From UBA4416 sp035439445 (GTDB lineage: Bacteria; Bacteroidota; Bacteroidia; B-17B0; Aurantibacillaceae): 7,709 nucleotides of DNA. This document shows positions 1 to 7,263 of this stretch, one piece after another. The notes beneath the pieces are model-generated. The model did not search any database. It worked only from the letters and a program-made list of their open reading frames with translations, and had not been told where the DNA came from. Position numbers and translations under genes: made by a program. The stretch lies in NCBI GenBank assembly GCA_035439445.1, contig DAORKG010000065.1:1-7709 (forward strand), given 5' to 3'. The number at the start of each line of letters is the position of its first letter. Position 1 is the stretch's first letter.

Positions 1-1061
1 ACAGAGCAAAAGAATTATTTGGTGCGGCATGGGTTAACGTACAACCTCACTCTGGCGCTCAAGCAAATGCTGCGGTGATGTTAGCTTGCTTAAAACCAGG
101 TGACACCATCTTAGGTTTTGATTTATCTCATGGCGGGCATTTAACTCATGGTTCCCCGGTTAACTTTTCGGGTAAATTATACCGTGCTACTTTTTATGGT
201 GTAGAAGAAAAAACAGGACGAGTTAATTACGATAAAGTAGAAGAAACTGCTAAAAAAGAAAAACCAAAAATGATTATTTGCGGTGCATCTGCTTATTCTC
301 GCGATTGGGATTATGCCCGTTTACGTAAGATCGCTGATAGCGTTGGTGCTTTATTATTAGCTGATATCTCTCATCCATCTGGATTAATTGCTAAAGGAAT
401 TTTAAATGACCCATTACCTCACTGTCATATTGTAACTACTACTACCCACAAAACTTTACGTGGACCAAGAGGTGGTATGATTATGATGGGTAAAGATTTT
501 GAAAACCCAATGGGTGAAAAAAACCCTAAAGGAGAATTAAAAATGATGAGTGCTTGTTTAGATATGGGCGTTTTTCCTGGAACACAAGGCGGTCCATTAG
601 AGCATGTAATCGCAGCCAAAGCTGTGGCTTATGGAGAATGTTTATCTGATGAATACATGTTATACTGTGTGCAAGTGATTAAAAATGCACAAACAATGGC
701 AACAGCATTGGTTGCTAAAGGATACAAAATTATTTCTGGCGGTACGGATAACCATTGTATGTTAATTGATTTACGTAGCAAAGGCTTAACAGGTAAAGAA
801 GCTGAAAAAGCTTTAGGTGAAGCAGATATTACAGTGAATAAAAACATGGTTCCATTTGATGACAAATCTCCATTTGTTACTTCTGGTATTCGTATTGGAA
901 CGCCTGCTATTACTAGTCGGGGGTTAAAAGAAAAAGATTGCTTAAAAGTAGTTGACTTTATTGATGCTGCATTAAAAAACAAAGACAATCCAAAAGAATT
1001 AGCAAAATTAAAATCGAAAATTAATACGATGATGAGTAAATATCCTTTGTTTAAGGATTAG
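1..1061 (+). CDS. glyA: Serine hydroxymethyltransferase, 5' end missing
   Basis: This PLP enzyme of the cytosol interconverts serine plus tetrahydrofolate with glycine plus 5,10-methylene-tetrahydrofolate, supplying glycine and one-carbon units. The frame is open from base 3 (RAKELFGAAW, then VNVQPHSGAQAN), so the ATG at 75 is internal. About 352 residues are visible; by comparison with E. coli GlyA roughly 80 N-terminal residues lie outside the window. Recognisable blocks are HGGHLTHGSPVNFSGKLY, ADISHPSGL (PLP-contacting Asp and His), TTTTHKTLRGPRGG with the Schiff-base lysine codon at 450-452, FPGTQGGPLEHVIAAKAVA, SGGTDNH and SPFVTSGIRIGTPAITSRG. The stretch after the lysine (KDFENPMGEKNPKGELKMMS) is the longer Bacteroidota form; the E. 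coli enzyme is shorter here. No catalytic residue appears lost. TAG is at 1059-1061. The next gene converges from the right. The identification is very secure. Confidence 0.97.
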   Translation, partial: RAKELFGAAWVNVQPHSGAQANAAVMLACLKPGDTILGFDLSHGGHLTHGSPVNFSGKLYRATFYGVEEKTGRVNYDKVEETAKKEKPKMIICGASAYSRDWDYARLRKIADSVGALLLADISHPSGLIAKGILNDPLPHCHIVTTTTHKTLRGPRGGMIMMGKDFENPMGEKNPKGELKMMSACLDMGVFPGTQGGPLEHVIAAKAVAYGECLSDEYMLYCVQVIKNAQTMATALVAKGYKIISGGTDNHCMLIDLRSKGLTGKEAEKALGEADITVNKNMVPFDDKSPFVTSGIRIGTPAITSRGLKEKDCLKVVDFIDAALKNKDNPKELAKLKSKINTMMSKYPLFKD

Positions 1062-1091
1062 TTATAAATTATCAGAGAGCTTATTGAATCC

Positions 1092-1172
1092 TGTCACACT
1101 GAGCGAAGTCGAAGTGTAGACACTAAAATAATCAACAATTACAATGGCTTCGACTCCGCTCAGCCTTACACA
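1092..1172. repeat. Two-armed inverted repeat, dispersed intergenic type
   Basis: Two arms face each other after the glyA stop. The left core at 1099-1114 (CTGAGCGAAGTCGAAG) and the right core at 1148-1163 (CTTCGACTCCGCTCAG) are reverse complements at 15 of 16 positions, with a 33-base AT-rich spacer. Each arm can also fold alone: on the left, GTCACAC (1093-1099) pairs with GTGT and GAC (1114-1117, 1119-1121); on the right, GGCT (1146-1149) pairs with AGCC (1162-1165). From memory, close variants of the GAGCGRAGTCGAAG core occur many times between genes in Bacteroidota genomes, so this is probably a copy of a dispersed REP-like element and not a site specific to glyA. It is far more GC-rich than its surroundings. 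Its function is unknown; mRNA 3'-end stabilisation or a mobile REP-like origin are both possible. Confidence 0.7.
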
Positions 1173-1175
1173 AAA

Positions 1176-1210
1176 TAAAAAAGCCCCGATAAATTTTATC
1201 GGGGCTTTTT
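1176..1210. terminator. Bidirectional intrinsic terminator between glyA and the M16 gene
   Basis: A perfect 12-bp stem, AAGCCCCGATAA (1181-1192) with TTATCGGGGCTT (1196-1207), closes on a three-base loop. It is preceded by an A-run (1177-1182) and followed by a T-run (1206-1210), so it has a U-tract on either strand. It lies between the glyA stop at 1061 and the leftward M16 stop at 1227 and should end both convergent transcripts. Confidence 0.93.
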
Positions 1211-1226
1211 ATATTATTTAATGATA

Positions 1227-4184
1227 TTAGTATCCAAACACATCTTTTAAAGTTAAGTACTTCACTGTACCGTACTTCTCAAGTGTTTTAATATCTAACA
1301 TATCTTTTTTACCTAATACTAGAATAGATGCTGGTTTGTTTTTAATTTTTTCATCTTGAAACTTCTTCACATCTTCAAAAGTCATTGTTGCTACTTTAGC
1401 AAAAACATCTTTTCTAATATCTACTTTTAAACCAAATTTCTCAGCGTTCAAGTAATCAAATAAAATATCAGCTTTATTAATACGCTCTGTTTTGATCCCT
1501 TGCAAGATAGCTTCTTTAGCAGCACCAAACGCAATATCAGATTTCGGAACATTGTTTAATAAATTCATCATACCTGCCATCGCCTCTGGTAATTTATCAG
1601 CTTGCGAACCAATGTATGAGAAATTATAGAATGGTAATTTAGGTGTATTTGGGCCTCTGTAAACCGAATAACAAGAATAAGCTAATGCTTTTGATTCTCT
1701 TAAATCTTGGAACACAACAGAACTCATGCCTCCTCCAAAATATTCGTTATACATATTAATTAATGGAACATTAGTAGCGTCATATTTATCACCTTCTGTT
1801 AAAATAACGATTTCAGCTTGCTTCATATCATAATCAACTACATAAACCGTGTTGTTAAATGTTTGTCTTGCGAAATTTGTTTCAACAGGAACTGGTTTTA
1901 ATCCAGATGCAGGAACTGTGTGAACAGTATTTAAAATCTCTTTTACGTTTCCTACTAACTTAGGTCCATAATATAAAATCTTATGCTGATAACCCATTAA
2001 TGATTTTATTAATTCAGCAATTTGAGCAGGTTGTAATTTATTTAATTCGTCTTCTGATAAAATATTTGTAGCAGGGCTAGAAGCGCCATACTTCGCATAA
2101 TTTACCATCATCTTTTGTAAAATAGTTCTCTTTTGTTGTTTAGCATCACTACGTTTTTTAAGAATATCCGATACTAAATTTTTAAGAGTTGCCTCATCAA
2201 TTTTTGGATCAGCTAATAAGCCTTCAAATAAACGAGAAGCTTTTTCAAAATTCTCACTTAATCCTGTTAAGCTTACCCACGTTTGACTTTCAGAATTAAA
2301 TACATTAAATGAACAACCTAATTTATATAACTCTTGCTGAACCTCAGCAGGAGTCATTTTACTTGTTCCTAAATAAGGAATATAATCAATAGCAACTGGC
2401 AATAATTTATCGTTATTAGTTCCCATATCAAAGGCATAATACAAATCAAATAATTGATTTTCTGTATTTTGACTATACACTAGAGGAATGTTTCCATTCA
2501 TCGTTGCTTTCATCACATCTTTGTCATAATCAATAAACTTAGGTTGAATATCAGCCGCTTTAGCAGTTAAAATATTTTTCACAAATGGTGATTGATCATC
2601 TCTGTTTACTTCTACAGGAGTAATCTGAGGTTTTTCTACCTTTTGAATATTTTTATCTTCACCCACACGCTTGTAAGCAACCACGTAGTTATTAGCATTG
2701 TAATTTGTTTTTACAAAATCCATCACTTCTTGTTTCGTAATTTTTGAAAGGCGATCTACTGAATTAACAACTTGTTGCCATTTACTATCATTGATAAACG
2801 CGTCAACAAAAGCCATCGCACGAGATTGGTTATTCTCTAACTCTTTTGTTTTTTGTAATTTCATATCCGTAATTACTGCGCTCATTAACCAATCAGGGAA
2901 TTCTCCTTTTTTAAGTAACTCTAATTGGTTCAATAATAACTTTTCGGCATCTTCTAATTGTTGTCCTTCTTTAGGCTCAGCAAATAAAATATGAGTAGAA
3001 TAATCTTTTAATACATAAGCAAAGCTTCCGCTATTTAAAACTTTTTGTTCTTGATTTAAATTTAAATCTAACAAACCTGCTCTTCCGTTACTTAATAATA
3101 AATTAATTAAAGTAATCATATCTGCATCTCTTGTTCCAGTGCCAGCAAAACGCCAAGCCATAGCTAAATTAGCCGCATCTGGTCCGATAATTTCTTTTAC
3201 TACTTTTTGAGTAATAGGTGTTTCTTTTTCGTAAGTATAAGGAGCCACTGGTTTTGAAGGCATTGAACCAAATGTTTTTTCAATTAACTTAATTGTTTCA
3301 TCTGGATCAAAATCACCACTTAAACAAATAGCCATATTATTAGGAACATAATTAGCATTGAAATACTTCATAATCTCCTTCATAGAAGGATTTTTTAAGT
3401 GATCAATTGTTCCAATAGTTGTTTGTTTGCCATAATTATGATTTGTAAACAATCCTTCAAATATTGCTTCCCATAACTTACTGTTGTCATTATCTAAACC
3501 TCTGTTTTTTTCTTCGTAAACAGCCTCTAACTCAGTATGAAATAAACGCAACACTGGTTTACGGTAGCGTTCCGCTTCAATCTTCAACCAATTTTCTAAT
3601 TGATTAGATGGAATATCATTTACATAAACTGTTTGGTCAAAAGATGTAAAAGCATTTGTTCCTTGCCCGCCAATACCAGCCAACATTTTATCGTATTCGT
3701 TTGCAATAGCATATTTTGCTGCTACTCCAGAAATACTATCAATTTGATGATATATTTTTTTACGTTGCGCATCATCTTTTGTTTGACGATACGTTTCGTA
3801 TAAGTTTTCGATTTTTGTAATTTCAACTGATTCTTTTTCAAAATCTTTAGTTCCAAACTTATCGGTTCCTTTAAAAACCATGTGCTCTAAATAATGAGCT
3901 AAGCCTGTTGCTGTTGCTGGATCATTTTTACTACCTGCTCTAACAGCAATATATGTTTGAATACGAGGCGCGTTTTTGTAAACACTCATATATACTTTTA
4001 AACCATTTTTTAAAGTGTATATTCTTGCTTTGAATGGATCATTTAAAGCATATTCAAAATTAAGAGAAGGAACTTTTGACCCCTCTTTTAATGTAGCTGC
4101 TGGTGTAGCAGTTTTAGTTTGAGCCGTAGCGTTGGTTACTACAAACGCCAATGCTAATGGCAATAAAGATTTTAATTGAATCAT
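1227..4184 (-). CDS. Exported two-domain M16 zinc metallopeptidase
   Basis: This 985-residue protein belongs to the M16 (pitrilysin/insulinase, PqqL-like) family, whose members degrade peptides in a closed chamber. A signal peptide, MIQLKSLLPLALAFVVTNAT followed by AQ, predicts a periplasmic or surface location. The active N-terminal half has the inverted zinc motif HYLEH (H97, E100, H101), and the E-x6-E motif at E218 and E225 should supply the third ligand. That gap is about 48 residues longer than in pitrilysin because of a charged, helical-looking insert around 110-165. An M16_C-like domain follows (about 255-480; NNMAICLSGDF). The second half (from about 560) has AIDYI where HxxEH would fall, so it is catalytically dead, but it keeps the FQDLRESKALAYS block (about 820-845) with the Arg and Tyr that family members use in substrate binding. 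The start at 4184 was chosen because the signal peptide begins there; an ATG at 4259 would add 25 unlikely residues and touch the upstream terminator. No Shine-Dalgarno is seen. Its substrate is unknown. Confidence 0.93.
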   Translation of the reverse strand: MIQLKSLLPLALAFVVTNATAQTKTATPAATLKEGSKVPSLNFEYALNDPFKARIYTLKNGLKVYMSVYKNAPRIQTYIAVRAGSKNDPATATGLAHYLEHMVFKGTDKFGTKDFEKESVEITKIENLYETYRQTKDDAQRKKIYHQIDSISGVAAKYAIANEYDKMLAGIGGQGTNAFTSFDQTVYVNDIPSNQLENWLKIEAERYRKPVLRLFHTELEAVYEEKNRGLDNDNSKLWEAIFEGLFTNHNYGKQTTIGTIDHLKNPSMKEIMKYFNANYVPNNMAICLSGDFDPDETIKLIEKTFGSMPSKPVAPYTYEKETPITQKVVKEIIGPDAANLAMAWRFAGTGTRDADMITLINLLLSNGRAGLLDLNLNQEQKVLNSGSFAYVLKDYSTHILFAEPKEGQQLEDAEKLLLNQLELLKKGEFPDWLMSAVITDMKLQKTKELENNQSRAMAFVDAFINDSKWQQVVNSVDRLSKITKQEVMDFVKTNYNANNYVVAYKRVGEDKNIQKVEKPQITPVEVNRDDQSPFVKNILTAKAADIQPKFIDYDKDVMKATMNGNIPLVYSQNTENQLFDLYYAFDMGTNNDKLLPVAIDYIPYLGTSKMTPAEVQQELYKLGCSFNVFNSESQTWVSLTGLSENFEKASRLFEGLLADPKIDEATLKNLVSDILKKRSDAKQQKRTILQKMMVNYAKYGASSPATNILSEDELNKLQPAQIAELIKSLMGYQHKILYYGPKLVGNVKEILNTVHTVPASGLKPVPVETNFARQTFNNTVYVVDYDMKQAEIVILTEGDKYDATNVPLINMYNEYFGGGMSSVVFQDLRESKALAYSCYSVYRGPNTPKLPFYNFSYIGSQADKLPEAMAGMMNLLNNVPKSDIAFGAAKEAILQGIKTERINKADILFDYLNAEKFGLKVDIRKDVFAKVATMTFEDVKKFQDEKIKNKPASILVLGKKDMLDIKTLEKYGTVKYLTLKDVFGY

Positions 4185-4203
4185 GTGTTGTTTTATTATG
4201 TAA

Positions 4204-4235
4204 CGAATGTAAATAAAATTGTTGTGTTTGACTAA
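4204..4235 (-). promoter_or_regulatory. Possible promoter of the M16 peptidase gene
   Basis: On the minus strand, TACATTCG (4204-4211) matches the Bacteroidota -7 box TAnnTTTG at 5 of its 6 fixed positions, and TTAG (4232-4235), 20 bases upstream, is one base off the -33 TTTG. Transcription would begin near 4197, giving a leader of about 13 bases. A terminator lies just upstream, so the M16 gene probably needs a promoter in this gap. The match is weak and the region is AT-rich, so this is only a candidate. Confidence 0.3.
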
Positions 4236-4247
4236 CCTATTATCAAT

Positions 4248-4279
4248 AAAAGAGCCCAACTTTTACGAAGGGCTCTTTT
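4248..4279 (-). terminator. Intrinsic terminator after the beta-barrel gene
   Basis: A perfect 10-bp stem, AAAAGAGCCC (4248-4257) with GGGCTCTTTT (4270-4279), has a 12-base loop. On the minus strand it lies 26 bases past the stop codon at 4306 and ends in TTTTATT, a short U-tract. On the plus strand the T-run (4276-4290, broken only by GTA) is stronger, so the hairpin may also stop antisense transcription coming out of the M16 gene. Confidence 0.8.
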
Positions 4280-4305
4280 TGTATTTTTTTGGCAAAAACT
4301 ATTGT

Positions 4306-6825
4306 TTATTTAAAATCCAATCCATCTTGGTTTCCTTCTTGTCCGCCCATACCCTTCATTTGTTTTCCACGTTTGAAGATAGAAGCATCCATTTTACCAA
4401 ATAAATAGGTTACGGTAAATCTAAAATAACGCGACTCACGACGACGAGATAAATCCTGGTTATAATATGGTGTTTCATAATGTGTTCCCATTCTTCTGGT
4501 ATTAAATACATCGCTCAAGGTTGCATTAAATATCCATTTGGTTTGATACATGTAATTTAAAGACACGTCCATTGAATAAATAGGATTGGCAACACCTAAT
4601 AATAAAATTTTTGGAGACTCATAATTACCGTTAACCTGTAAGGTAATGTTTTTTGGGAACTTATAAGAGATTGTTGTTTTAGCATTCCATGCATAACCTT
4701 CGGCTGTAACTTCCGGCTCTGTAGGAACAATTTTACCTCTCATATATATATAATATGCATTAGCGTTTACTGTCCAATCTAAGTTTTTCCAAAATGTCCA
4801 TTTAAATGTGTTTTCTAATCCATAACGAATGGCGTCTCTACCATTAATAGTTGTATTTACTAATACGTCGGTTTTTGTTGGATCCGGATCAGGATAAGCA
4901 ACATCCGTAATTGGCTGTTCTTCATATCTGAAGTAACCCGAAGCTAAATAACTACCTTTTGTAAATATTTTATTATAGTTTAATTCGGCTATATTTTTAA
5001 ACTCGGGTTTTAATTGAGGATTACCAATACGATAATTTTGTTTATCAGCAAACATTACAAAAGGCATGAGCTGAAAAAAATTAGGTCTGTTAATTTTTCT
5101 ACTAAAGTTTAATTGTACTTCGTTATTTCCTTTTAATTTTTTAGAAAAATAAATTCCCGGGAACAATGATTTTAAAATATCATTTGAAGTTGCCGGATAA
5201 TTATAAGAAAACTTCTGATTCTTATCTGTAATATTTCCTGCATAATAAGATTGCTCAAAACGTAAACCTGCCTGGTAACCTATATTCCAAAACATCTTAT
5301 CATTATAGTTTACATAAGCCGCATTAATCATATCGTCAATCACATAACGATTACTCATAATACTATCTCTGGTATAAGCCTCTTCTGAACCAACTGCGCG
5401 AGATGTGTTATTTTCACTGATTGAGTTTTTATAATATGCTTTTATGCCAGCCTCAAATTTTCTGGTATCAGAAATAGGATTCACATAATCCATTTGGAAT
5501 ACATACTGATTAGCAATGGTAGAGCCTACATTTTTCTGATACGTGTTTGGGAAATAAATTGTATCCGGATTCAAATGCGATGAAGTATTAAACACATAGC
5601 CATTTTTAGAAGTTGTGTAGTTATAATTTGCATCCACCGTTAATTCCTTTCCAACTTTAGGAAATGTTTTCTTGTACATTAATTGCCCATTATAATTTTG
5701 AAAAGCTGCTTTTTGATTATTAACTTGATCTCCATAAATTGAAAAAGGGACAGTAGTATTAAAATCAGCATCATATCGTTGGTTATCTGTTGTTTTAAAC
5801 TGACCACCCATTACCATTCCATTTAAAGTAATCGTGTTTCTATTATTAATGTAATAATCCACTCCTAAACGCCCAAAATTAAATACGTTCATCATGCGTG
5901 TGTTATTATCCTGATTGAAATGACCTGTTGTTACTCCGCTATCCAAATTAGTACGCTTTGTAAAACCGGTTGTATTATTAATTCCCTGGTTATATGAATA
6001 CATTAAAGACGTGTTCCATTTACCTTGTTTTACATTAATATTAGCCATTCCGCCGTATCTATCTCCGGTTCCTACATAAGCCATTACCATTCCGTTATAT
6101 CCCGGCTTGTTGTTACGTTTCATCACCACATTTAAAATTCCACCGGTAGCACTGGCATCATATTTTACAGAAGGATTGGTGATAATCTCTACTCTATCAA
6201 TTTGATCGGCAGGAATTTGTTGAAGAGTCAGTGTTGTTGGTCTTCCGTCTACAAAAATTGTCGGTGATTGATTACGAAGCTGCACGTTTCCATCAGCATC
6301 CACTGTTAAACCCGGAATGTTTTTCATTACATCAACCCCTGTTCCTCCCTTTACTGATAAATCTTTCTCAACGTTATAAGTACGTTTATCGATACTTAAT
6401 ACAACCGCACTTTTCTCAGCAACAACATCAACCTCTTTTAATAATTTATCATCAACGGCTAATTTAATATCTCCTAAATCCTGATCTACTTTATCCGGTG
6501 GAACGATATATACTTTTTGTAAATAATCTTTATAACCGATAAATTTGATTTTTACTCTTACCTGACCAAAGGATGGTAATCCGTCAACTGCAAAATCTCC
6601 GTTTTCTTTTACTAAAGTTCCGCCTAATAAACTGTCTTTACTAAACCATAGTACCTGAACAGAAGCATATTCAACCGGCTTTCCTGTATTGGCATCTAAT
6701 ACTTTACCATAAACCCTTCCTAATTTTGGGTCTTTCATGTTTTTCATGCCTCCCATCCCACCAGGCATTTGAGCAAAAATGTTAAAACCAATAAAAAGGG
6801 CAAGTATTAATAATGTATTCTTCAT
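4306..6825 (-). CDS. Outer-membrane beta-barrel protein with plug domain (TonB-receptor-like)
   Basis: This 839-residue protein sits in the outer membrane and resembles TonB-dependent transporters of the outer-membrane beta-barrel family (PF14905 type). A signal peptide (residues 1-18, ending FNIFA, then Q) is followed by a Met/Gly-rich stretch, MPGGMGGMKNMK. A carboxypeptidase-regulatory-like beta-sandwich follows at about 36-122 (GRVYGKVLDANTGKPVEYAS; IKFIGYKDY). The plug-like domain is at about 126-238, with DVMKNIPGLTVDADGNVQLR, IFVDGRP, and IDRVEIITNPSVKYDASATG then GILNVVMK, a very typical block. The barrel fills about 240-810, rich in alternating Tyr/Asn strands, and its last strand is YFRFTVTYLFG. 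A 29-residue tail follows, again Met/Gly-rich (KQMKGMGGQ). Length is normal for the family. The substrate cannot be told from sequence, and there is no SusD partner next to it, which argues against a SusC-type glycan system. It appears to be transcribed alone, with terminators on both sides. Confidence 0.92.
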   Translation of the reverse strand: MKNTLLILALFIGFNIFAQMPGGMGGMKNMKDPKLGRVYGKVLDANTGKPVEYASVQVLWFSKDSLLGGTLVKENGDFAVDGLPSFGQVRVKIKFIGYKDYLQKVYIVPPDKVDQDLGDIKLAVDDKLLKEVDVVAEKSAVVLSIDKRTYNVEKDLSVKGGTGVDVMKNIPGLTVDADGNVQLRNQSPTIFVDGRPTTLTLQQIPADQIDRVEIITNPSVKYDASATGGILNVVMKRNNKPGYNGMVMAYVGTGDRYGGMANINVKQGKWNTSLMYSYNQGINNTTGFTKRTNLDSGVTTGHFNQDNNTRMMNVFNFGRLGVDYYINNRNTITLNGMVMGGQFKTTDNQRYDADFNTTVPFSIYGDQVNNQKAAFQNYNGQLMYKKTFPKVGKELTVDANYNYTTSKNGYVFNTSSHLNPDTIYFPNTYQKNVGSTIANQYVFQMDYVNPISDTRKFEAGIKAYYKNSISENNTSRAVGSEEAYTRDSIMSNRYVIDDMINAAYVNYNDKMFWNIGYQAGLRFEQSYYAGNITDKNQKFSYNYPATSNDILKSLFPGIYFSKKLKGNNEVQLNFSRKINRPNFFQLMPFVMFADKQNYRIGNPQLKPEFKNIAELNYNKIFTKGSYLASGYFRYEEQPITDVAYPDPDPTKTDVLVNTTINGRDAIRYGLENTFKWTFWKNLDWTVNANAYYIYMRGKIVPTEPEVTAEGYAWNAKTTISYKFPKNITLQVNGNYESPKILLLGVANPIYSMDVSLNYMYQTKWIFNATLSDVFNTRRMGTHYETPYYNQDLSRRRESRYFRFTVTYLFGKMDASIFKRGKQMKGMGGQEGNQDGLDFK

Positions 6826-6841
6826 GTTAAAATTAAAAGTG

Positions 6842-6882
6842 TAAATGTATAAACAATAGCTGCTCCTTTATAACAAATTATA
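6842..6882 (-). promoter_or_regulatory. Possible promoter region of the beta-barrel gene
   Basis: The gap at 6826-6944 follows the upstream gene's terminator, so a promoter for the beta-barrel gene is expected here. Two minus-strand candidates partly resemble the Bacteroidota -7 box TAnnTTTG: TATAATTTG (6874-6882, one base too long) and TACATTTA (6842-6849, last base off). Neither has a convincing -33 TTTG at the usual distance. I cannot choose between them. Confidence 0.22.
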
Positions 6883-6944
6883 TAAGCGGTAGTTTAGCTT
6901 GACATACACTAAAAATCGACGGTAAAATCAATAAATCAGACAAC

Positions 6945-6969
6945 AAAAAACCCTCAAATTTGAGGGTTT
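6945..6969 (-). terminator. Intrinsic terminator after the small exported protein gene
   Basis: AAACCCTCAAATTTGAGGGTTT (6948-6969) is a perfect 22-base palindrome. It starts 4 bases past the stop codon at 6974 and, on the minus strand, runs into six T residues (6950 to 6945). On the plus strand it is followed by TTTAAAATT, a poor U-tract, so it acts leftward only. It closes the unit formed by the SPOR-repeat gene and the small protein gene. Confidence 0.92.
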
Positions 6970-6973
6970 AAAA

Positions 6974-7225
6974 TTATTTGGGTTTCTTTTCTTCATGTTT
7001 TGACTCCTCTTCCTTCTTTTTATCATTGGTAGAAGGGGCAGAAGTTGTTTTTGAACTGGATTTTGTTTGAGATTTTGTCTTTACAGAAACTCCGGTCTCA
7101 TTAATTGCTCTTTCTTGTTTCCCGCTGGAAGGTGTCGACTTAGTATCTTTCTTTTTTTCAGGTTCCTGAGCATTTACAACAACTGCAAACATCAAAATCA
7201 TGAATGTAAATAGTATCTTTTTCAT
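6974..7225 (-). CDS. Small exported Lys/Ser/Glu-rich protein, function unknown
   Basis: I do not recognise a family for this 83-residue protein. It begins with a clear signal peptide (MKKILFTFMILMFAVVVNA, then Q), so the product should leave the cytoplasm; there is no lipobox cysteine. The mature part is low-complexity: Lys 16, Ser 11, Glu 9 and Thr 8 out of 63 residues after the Gln, with no Cys, Phe, Tyr or Trp and almost no hydrophobic residues. It should be disordered, basic in the middle and mixed-charge at the end (DKKKEEESKHEEKKPK). The gene starts 38 bases after the stop of the SPOR-repeat gene with no terminator between, and a strong terminator follows its own stop, so it is probably the last gene of that unit. 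The signal peptide plus the tight terminator make a real gene likely. Periplasmic or wall-associated filler, or a polyanion-binding role, would be guesses. Confidence 0.75.
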   Translation of the reverse strand: MKKILFTFMILMFAVVVNAQEPEKKKDTKSTPSSGKQERAINETGVSVKTKSQTKSSSKTTSAPSTNDKKKEEESKHEEKKPK

Positions 7226-7263
7226 AGGTATGATAATTAAAAGTTTAGTATAAATTTACTGAA

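Noticed and set aside
425..988. Leftward ORFs of 64 and 119 residues inside glyA
   Set aside because: They are antisense to strongly conserved glyA codons and show no recognisable protein features.
75..1061. ATG at 75 as the start of glyA
   Set aside because: The frame is open upstream to base 3 and encodes conserved SHMT residues (RAKELFGAAW, NVQPHSGAQAN), so the gene enters from outside the window.
2791..3803. Two 67-residue rightward ORFs inside the M16 gene
   Set aside because: They are antisense shadows of a well-supported gene with no domains or start signals of their own.
4185..4259. ATG at 4259 as the start of the M16 gene
   Set aside because: It would put 25 polar residues ahead of a clear signal peptide and start beside the terminator stem at 4248-4257.
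4219..4404. 61-residue rightward ORF spanning the gap between the M16 and beta-barrel genes
   Set aside because: It runs through a terminator and antisense to the end of the beta-barrel gene; its residues show no domain and it has no start context.
6231..6467. 78-residue rightward ORF inside the beta-barrel gene
   Set aside because: It is antisense to the conserved plug domain; the composition looks like the mirror of coding sequence.
4306..6825. SusC-type glycan transporter
   Set aside because: There is no SusD-like lipoprotein gene next to it, and its length and the plug block VEIITNPSVKYDASATGG fit the shorter beta-barrel family better.
6868..6900. Small inverted repeats in the gap before the beta-barrel gene (TATAA/TTATA; AAGC/GCTT)
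   Set aside because: Stems of 4-5 bp, one of them all A/T, are expected by chance in DNA this AT-rich.
6899..6928. TTGACA (6899-6904) and TAAAAT (6923-6928) spaced 18 bases on the plus strand
   Set aside because: It looks like an E. coli-type sigma-70 promoter, but the Bacteroidota primary sigma factor uses other boxes and no rightward gene follows.
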